Of a stretch of DNA of 64,000 bases, positions 60,068 through 64,000 are shown piece after piece; position 1 is the stretch's first letter; every line of letters begins with the position of its first letter. The stretch is from Tropicibacter sp. Alg240-R139. Lineage in GTDB: Bacteria > Pseudomonadota > Alphaproteobacteria > Rhodobacterales > Rhodobacteraceae. The stretch lies in contig NZ_UNRA01000001.1 in NCBI RefSeq assembly GCF_900537075.1, forward strand, positions 620,001 to 684,000, in the 5' to 3' direction. The position numbers were made by a program, and so were the translations under genes. The notes under the pieces were generated by a model, which saw only the letters and a list, made by a program, of their open reading frames with translations, was not told where the DNA came from and made no database searches.

Positions 60068-60376
60068 TCAGAACCCGTATGGGTTCACACCAACCAACTG
60101 AGAGATGTCGAAGTAGATGCCGAACAACCTCCACGCGAGGTCCTGAACCACGTAGTAGGCTCCTAGAAAGAACCACATCACGGTGACGGTCCAGAACAGG
60201 GGCGGGTTCTCGCGAACAGTCACGATTTCCCCGATAAAGGCCTCACCCGCGATGAACGAAGTGTAGGCCCACCACAGGAACAGCGATCCCCAGACCCAGA
60301 AATGGCCAAAAAGCGTCGCCAGAATGAGCGCGACAACGGTCAGCCAAGTGACCGGGTGGTTGGTTAGGTATTTCAT
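60068..60376 (-). CDS. Small multi-span membrane protein
   Basis: A 102-residue protein with hydrophobic segments at about residues 10-37 (VTWLTVVALILATLFGHFWVWGSLFLWW) and 60-80 (LFWTVTVMWFFLGAYYVV), ending ISQLVGVNPYGF. Family not recognised. It starts nine bases after the aldehyde dehydrogenase stop and precedes DUF2141 on the same strand, so the three are probably one operon. Confidence 0.75.
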   Translation of the reverse strand: MKYLTNHPVTWLTVVALILATLFGHFWVWGSLFLWWAYTSFIAGEAFIGEIVTVRENPPLFWTVTVMWFFLGAYYVVQDLAWRLFGIYFDISQLVGVNPYGF

Positions 60377-60385
60377 TGAATTCCC

Positions 60386-61825
60386 TTACTTCTTCAGCAT
60401 CGGCGCGATGGCCTTCTTGAATTTTTCGCCAAAGGGCGCGCGCAGCGGCTTGAACGGGCCGTCCATATTGATCTGCTTGTAGACGGCCTTTTCATGACTG
60501 AAGAGTTTGAAGCCGTGATGCCCGTGGTAGGCGCCCATGCCCGAGGGGCCGACGCCGCCAAAGGGCAGGCTCTGCTGCGTGGAATGCATGATTGTGTCGT
60601 TGATGCAGGCACCGCCCGAGGTGGTGTTGCCCAGAACCTTGTCCTGCTCGCCCGCGTCTTTTGAAAAGACATACAAGGCCAGCGGACGGGGGCGGGCGTT
60701 CACAAAGGTTATGGCTTGTTCGACCGTGTCATAGGGGATGACCGGCAGGATCGGGCCAAATATCTCGTCGGTCATCACGTCCAGTTCGGGCGACGGATCA
60801 ACGATGATCGTGGGCGGCATGACCTTTTCATTCGACCCATCAAAGCTCTCGTTTGCCGGGTTCACCTCGATCACTTCGGCACCTTTGTCGCGCGCCTGTT
60901 GCACCAGCGCCTTGAGGCGGGCGTGCTGGCTGTCAGACACGATATGCGTGTAGTCCGTGTTACCCTGCAGGGTCGGGTAAGCGGCGGCCATCTTGTTTTT
61001 GACTTGATCCACAAAGTCACCGACCTTGGCGCGGGGTACCAGGGCGTAGTCGGGCGCCAGGCAGACCTGGCCTGCGTTGAACAGTTTGCCAGCCGTGATG
61101 CGCGAGGTGGCGACATCCATGTCGGCATTGTCGGTCACGATGGCGGGCGACTTGCCGCCCAGTTCCAATGTCACCGGCACCAAGTTGTCTGCCGCTGCAT
61201 GCAGGATGTGCTTACCGATCGAGGTCGCGCCAGTGAATAGCATATGATCAAACGGCAACTTGGTGAAATTGACACCGGTCTCCACGCCACCAGTGACGAC
61301 CACTGCTTCAGTAGGTGGGAACTTTTCTTCGATCAATTGTTTCATCAAGGTTGACGTGGCTGGGGTGAACTCGGACGGTTTCAGCATGACCGAGTTGCCT
61401 GCGGCGAACGCCTCGCCCATTGGGCCGATCGCTAGATAAATGGGGAAGTTCCACGGGGAAACGATCCCAATGACACCCAACGGTTGGTACTGGATCCGGG
61501 CCTTGCCACCGAACAATCTCAGCGGGAAATCAACCTTTGCCTTGGTCGGTTTCATCCACTGCGCCAGGTGCGACTTGGCGTGTTTGAGCTCGCTCAGCGT
61601 GCCACCGATATCGGCAATTAGCGTTTCGGCTTTGCTACGGTTGCCAAAGTCGGCAGACACGGCGTTACACAGGGCGTTCTGATTGTCGGCAATCAGATCG
61701 ATCAGACGGGTGATACGATCGATCCGTTCGTCCAGCGAGGGGGCTCCGGTATTCAGGAAATTTGAACGCTGCGCTTCGAGCAGACTCAGCATGTCTGCAT
61801 CCAGAATTGGGTCATGCTTGGACAT
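60386..61825 (-). CDS. calB: Coniferyl-aldehyde-dehydrogenase-type ALDH
   Basis: A 479-residue NAD(P)-dependent aldehyde dehydrogenase: GVIGIVSPWNFPIYLAIGPM, MLFTGATSIGKHILHAAADNLVPVTLELGGKSPAIV (catalytic Glu), LFNAGQVCLAPDYALV (catalytic Cys) and LPFGGVGPSGMGAYHGHHGFKLFSHEKAV. The short N-terminus and the CLAPDY motif place it in the coniferyl aldehyde dehydrogenase branch; the true aldehyde is not shown. It could oxidise a phenylpropenal or a semialdehyde of the pathway. Confidence 0.87.
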   Translation of the reverse strand: MSKHDPILDADMLSLLEAQRSNFLNTGAPSLDERIDRITRLIDLIADNQNALCNAVSADFGNRSKAETLIADIGGTLSELKHAKSHLAQWMKPTKAKVDFPLRLFGGKARIQYQPLGVIGIVSPWNFPIYLAIGPMGEAFAAGNSVMLKPSEFTPATSTLMKQLIEEKFPPTEAVVVTGGVETGVNFTKLPFDHMLFTGATSIGKHILHAAADNLVPVTLELGGKSPAIVTDNADMDVATSRITAGKLFNAGQVCLAPDYALVPRAKVGDFVDQVKNKMAAAYPTLQGNTDYTHIVSDSQHARLKALVQQARDKGAEVIEVNPANESFDGSNEKVMPPTIIVDPSPELDVMTDEIFGPILPVIPYDTVEQAITFVNARPRPLALYVFSKDAGEQDKVLGNTTSGGACINDTIMHSTQQSLPFGGVGPSGMGAYHGHHGFKLFSHEKAVYKQINMDGPFKPLRAPFGEKFKKAIAPMLKK

Positions 61826-61889
61826 TTAGGTCTCCCTTTGGGATCTTTTGACGATGTTCAGACAGAGTCGGCACCGCAAATGGAACTCG

Positions 61890-63320
61890 TTAGTTGTTCG
61901 CGCTGGCTTTTGTGTTCAACATCTCCTCAAATTGTTTTTTGTCAATATTGTAAAACAAAAGAAAGGCGATGGACGCTGCGTAGATTACAACGGTGAGCAG
62001 CGCATAGTTCAGGCCAAGGCTGCTGATGATCGCTGGTGTGAGGTTGCTCTGATCGGGTGCAGACGGAAAGCCCACGAAGGCCAGGAACATCCCCGAAACG
62101 GCCAGACCACCGGCAGTGCCTGCTTTGAGGATGAAGGTGATCGATGCTGTAATGATCCCCTCGTTCTGGAAACCAGATTTATTCAGACCAACTTCGACCA
62201 CATCTGCTGTCATCGACGAGAGCACCGACGAAGCCCAAACAATCAGTCCCACCTGAAGGATGCCGTGCACAAACAAGACATAGATCAGGGCATCCGTGCC
62301 GTTGGCCGGAAACACATCCAACCAACGCAGCAGATAGGGGCCAGCGCCAACGATGGTCGACAGGATTGACAGGTTGATCGCAGTCGCCTTTTTGTTATCG
62401 CGTTTCGACACAAGTTTGATCGAGAAACCTGCGAGCAGCGCGCCAACTAGGTTGGCCACCAAAATCAGCGAGATCTGATCGTTGCTGAGTTCCCAGTAAA
62501 AACTCATCAAATACGTCCACAAGGCCGCCCCGACGCCCGCCCCGATGGCATAGGTTGCTGAAGACAGGAATACGGCCCGCAACGCAGGCAACCCGGCGGC
62601 CGAAGCGAACTGACGGAAAAAACCGCCCGCGCTTTTGGTGGGCTCATGGGCAATTTCAGTCATCTGCCCTTTGTAGGAAAGCAGGCCTAAGGCGGAAATC
62701 AGGATGGCACCTGCGATGAGAAATGCGCTGACAAGTCCGGCCTCTTGATAACCTGCCTGATTGAGGATGCCATACGGCATAAAATCAGTCGGCACGAGCC
62801 AGATGGTATACATGGCAATCACGATGATCTGCCCGGCAATCCACGTTACCGATACCTTGTGCCCAGACAGCAACGTGCGCGCGTTATAGTCACTGGTCAG
62901 TTCGGGAAGCATGGCGTTGTGGGGAACGTCATACAGCGTCATCGACAAGCGAAGGCCAATGGTAGTCAGCAGCAGGAACCAGAACAGTTGATCATCGGTG
63001 GTTAGGGATGCAGGCGGGTTCCAGATCAGCCAGAACAGAAATGCGGTCGGCACAATTGACAGAAAAATAAACGGATGCCGCTTGCCCAGTCGTGATTTCC
63101 AGTTGTCGGACAGGTAGCCCACCACCGGATCCGAAATGGCGTCAAACACCAATGCAATAGAAAGAGCAAAACCCACAACTTCGGCCGGAAGACCGATCAC
63201 AAGGTTATAGTAAATGAGCAGAAAGAAGCTGAGCCCGTTTGAAAATACGCCGTTGGCGACACCGCCCAACCCGTAGAACAGTTGCATCTTGCCGGACACA
63301 TTGGCGGTTTGGGTTATCAT
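61890..63320 (-). CDS. GPH-family (MFS_2) sugar/cation symporter-like transporter
   Basis: A 476-residue protein with about twelve spans: LFYGLGGVANGVFSNGLSFFLLIYYNLVIGLPAEVVG, the family motif VFDAISDPVVGYLSDNWKSRLGKRHPFIF, LTTIGLRLSMTLYDVPHNAMLPELT, and the central loop QMTEIAHEPTKSAGG. The GPH family moves glycosides, pentosides and hexuronides, but roseobacter members sit in many catabolic islands. A motif B site lies about 55 bases upstream, shared with the divergent Rieske gene. Confidence 0.9.
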   Translation of the reverse strand: MITQTANVSGKMQLFYGLGGVANGVFSNGLSFFLLIYYNLVIGLPAEVVGFALSIALVFDAISDPVVGYLSDNWKSRLGKRHPFIFLSIVPTAFLFWLIWNPPASLTTDDQLFWFLLLTTIGLRLSMTLYDVPHNAMLPELTSDYNARTLLSGHKVSVTWIAGQIIVIAMYTIWLVPTDFMPYGILNQAGYQEAGLVSAFLIAGAILISALGLLSYKGQMTEIAHEPTKSAGGFFRQFASAAGLPALRAVFLSSATYAIGAGVGAALWTYLMSFYWELSNDQISLILVANLVGALLAGFSIKLVSKRDNKKATAINLSILSTIVGAGPYLLRWLDVFPANGTDALIYVLFVHGILQVGLIVWASSVLSSMTADVVEVGLNKSGFQNEGIITASITFILKAGTAGGLAVSGMFLAFVGFPSAPDQSNLTPAIISSLGLNYALLTVVIYAASIAFLLFYNIDKKQFEEMLNTKASANN

Positions 63321-63376
63321 TTTCTTTCCTCTTTGGTCCTGCTCGCAGGAATTTTCTCACAGTTGATCTTATTTAT

Positions 63377-63394
63377 TTAGTGATCGTTCAGTAA
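63377..63394. promoter_or_regulatory. Motif B site between the MFS and Rieske genes
   Basis: TTAGTGATCGTTCAGTAA, with core TGATCGTTCA at 63381-63390. It is 57 bases before the MFS start and about 105 before the Rieske start, within an AT-rich divergent promoter region. Confidence 0.6.
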
Positions 63395-63499
63395 TTTCAG
63401 TTTACACATAGGTTGAATTGTTTGTCAAAGATGATTATTTGTCATTAATGATGATTAATTACTGAAGACCCGCGCCAGATGAAAAGAGAGGAGATTCTC

Positions 63500-64000
63500 G
63501 TGACTTTAGATTGCTCTATGCCAGAACGCGCCACCCAGATTCTGCCGCCTGAGGCCTATACCTCGCAGGAGTGGTTCGACCGCGAGATGAAGGAATTGTT
63601 CGCCAAAACCTGGGGATTCGCTGGTTTGGTCAAGGATGTCGCCAACCCCGGCGACTATATGACCGCGCAGGTAGGGACTTTTACTCTCTTCGTAATTCGG
63701 GGCTCGGACGGCGAACTGCGCGCGTTCCACAACATTTGCCGCCACCGCGGGACCGAGCTGGTTGATCGCGGCTGTGGCAACAAAGGCAAGACCATCGTTT
63801 GCCCCTATCACCGCTGGACCTTTGGTCTGGAGGGTGCGTTGCGCGGGGTACCGGATCAAAAGGCGCTTTTCCCGGACTTCAACAAAGAGAAGAACGGCCT
63901 GCACCGCGCGTCAGTGGGTGAATTCAAAGGCCTGGTTTTTGTCAGCCCTGAACCTGATCTGAGCTTTGACGGTTATCTGAGCACCATCCCCGAAGTGGCC
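63500..64000 (+). CDS. Rieske oxygenase alpha subunit, 3' end beyond window
   Basis: About 167 codons are visible. The Rieske motif is complete: FHNICRHRGTELVDRGCGNKGKTIVCPYHRWTFGLEGAL (CxH...CxxH), preceded by PPEAYTSQEWFDREMKELFAKTWGFAGLVKDV, typical of ring-hydroxylating and betaine/carnitine-type oxygenase alpha subunits. The catalytic iron domain lies past the edge, so the substrate class cannot be judged. I chose the GTG at 63500 because GAGAGGAG lies upstream; an ATG at 63479 or 63518 is possible. Confidence 0.88.
   Translation, partial: MTLDCSMPERATQILPPEAYTSQEWFDREMKELFAKTWGFAGLVKDVANPGDYMTAQVGTFTLFVIRGSDGELRAFHNICRHRGTELVDRGCGNKGKTIVCPYHRWTFGLEGALRGVPDQKALFPDFNKEKNGLHRASVGEFKGLVFVSPEPDLSFDGYLSTIPEVA

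Noticed and set aside
1-64000. tRNA, rRNA, CRISPR arrays and prophage genes
   Set aside because: I looked for cloverleaf-like GTTCRANNC segments, rRNA-like stretches, regular repeats and phage structural motifs and saw none I could support; a covariance search would be decisive.

Overview
The window looks like chromosomal DNA of a marine alphaproteobacterium of the Roseobacter group (Rhodobacteraceae). This rests on protein-level resemblance, fairly high GC, and housekeeping genes typical of that group (prs, ihfB-lapA-trpF-trpB, pth, rplY, ychF, trpA). I could not run a search, so the genus is not fixed.

Region 1 (1-24 kb) is mostly housekeeping with accessory pieces: a partial hydrolase and a DsbA-fold isomerase; prs; an IS1182-type insertion sequence (2288-3813); a GFA-domain protein; ihfB, lapA, trpF, two small genes and trpB; an HTH-TPR gene interrupted by an amber codon; DUF2237, serine hydrolase, pth, DUF3604, rplY and an M24 creatinase-like protein; a secreted intradiol-dioxygenase-like protein, lldD and trpA; an Imm11-like protein, a PagL-like deacylase, ychF and a Stf0 sulfotransferase. 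Three copies of a dispersed hairpin repeat lie at about 4.0, 12.05 and 13.08 kb.

Region 2 (24.3-64 kb) is a large catabolic island. Its core is a tightly overlapped six-gene minus-strand operon (46579 down to 39484): a molybdenum hydroxylase (FAD subunit plus a fused 2Fe-2S/Mo subunit), a 6-hydroxynicotinate-reductase-family protein, an ApbE-like UPF0280 protein and two DUF1185 paralogues. Nearby are an enamidase-like amidohydrolase with a class III CoA-transferase, and a ferredoxin/ferredoxin-NADP reductase pair. Flanking modules are a feruloyl-CoA-synthase/acyl-CoA dehydrogenase/DUF35/thiolase operon divergent from an SDR/crotonase pair; a complete branched-chain-type ABC importer; two TetR regulators; a two-component flavin monooxygenase operon with an amidase; a coniferyl-aldehyde-type dehydrogenase; a GPH transporter; and a Rieske oxygenase cut by the window edge.

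Two short palindromic motifs tie the island together. Motif A (TTNGTATRCNAA) precedes the hydroxylase/reductase operon, fdxA-fpr, the enamidase operon and the fcs/SDR divergent promoter; the local MarR protein is the obvious candidate binder. Motif B (TGANCGNTCA with AGT/ACT-like flanks) precedes the ABC importer, the flavin monooxygenase operon, the large TetR gene, the MFS/Rieske divergent promoter and the fcs/SDR promoter; a TetR protein is the candidate binder. The simplest reading is a regulated pathway that imports and hydroxylates an N-heterocyclic acid (nicotinate-like), reduces the ring with ferredoxin electrons, opens it with the enamidase and feeds a CoA-activated dicarboxylate into beta-oxidation. 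The substrate is inferred, not shown. An M4 protease/emfourin inhibitor pair sits inside the island as an apparent passenger.
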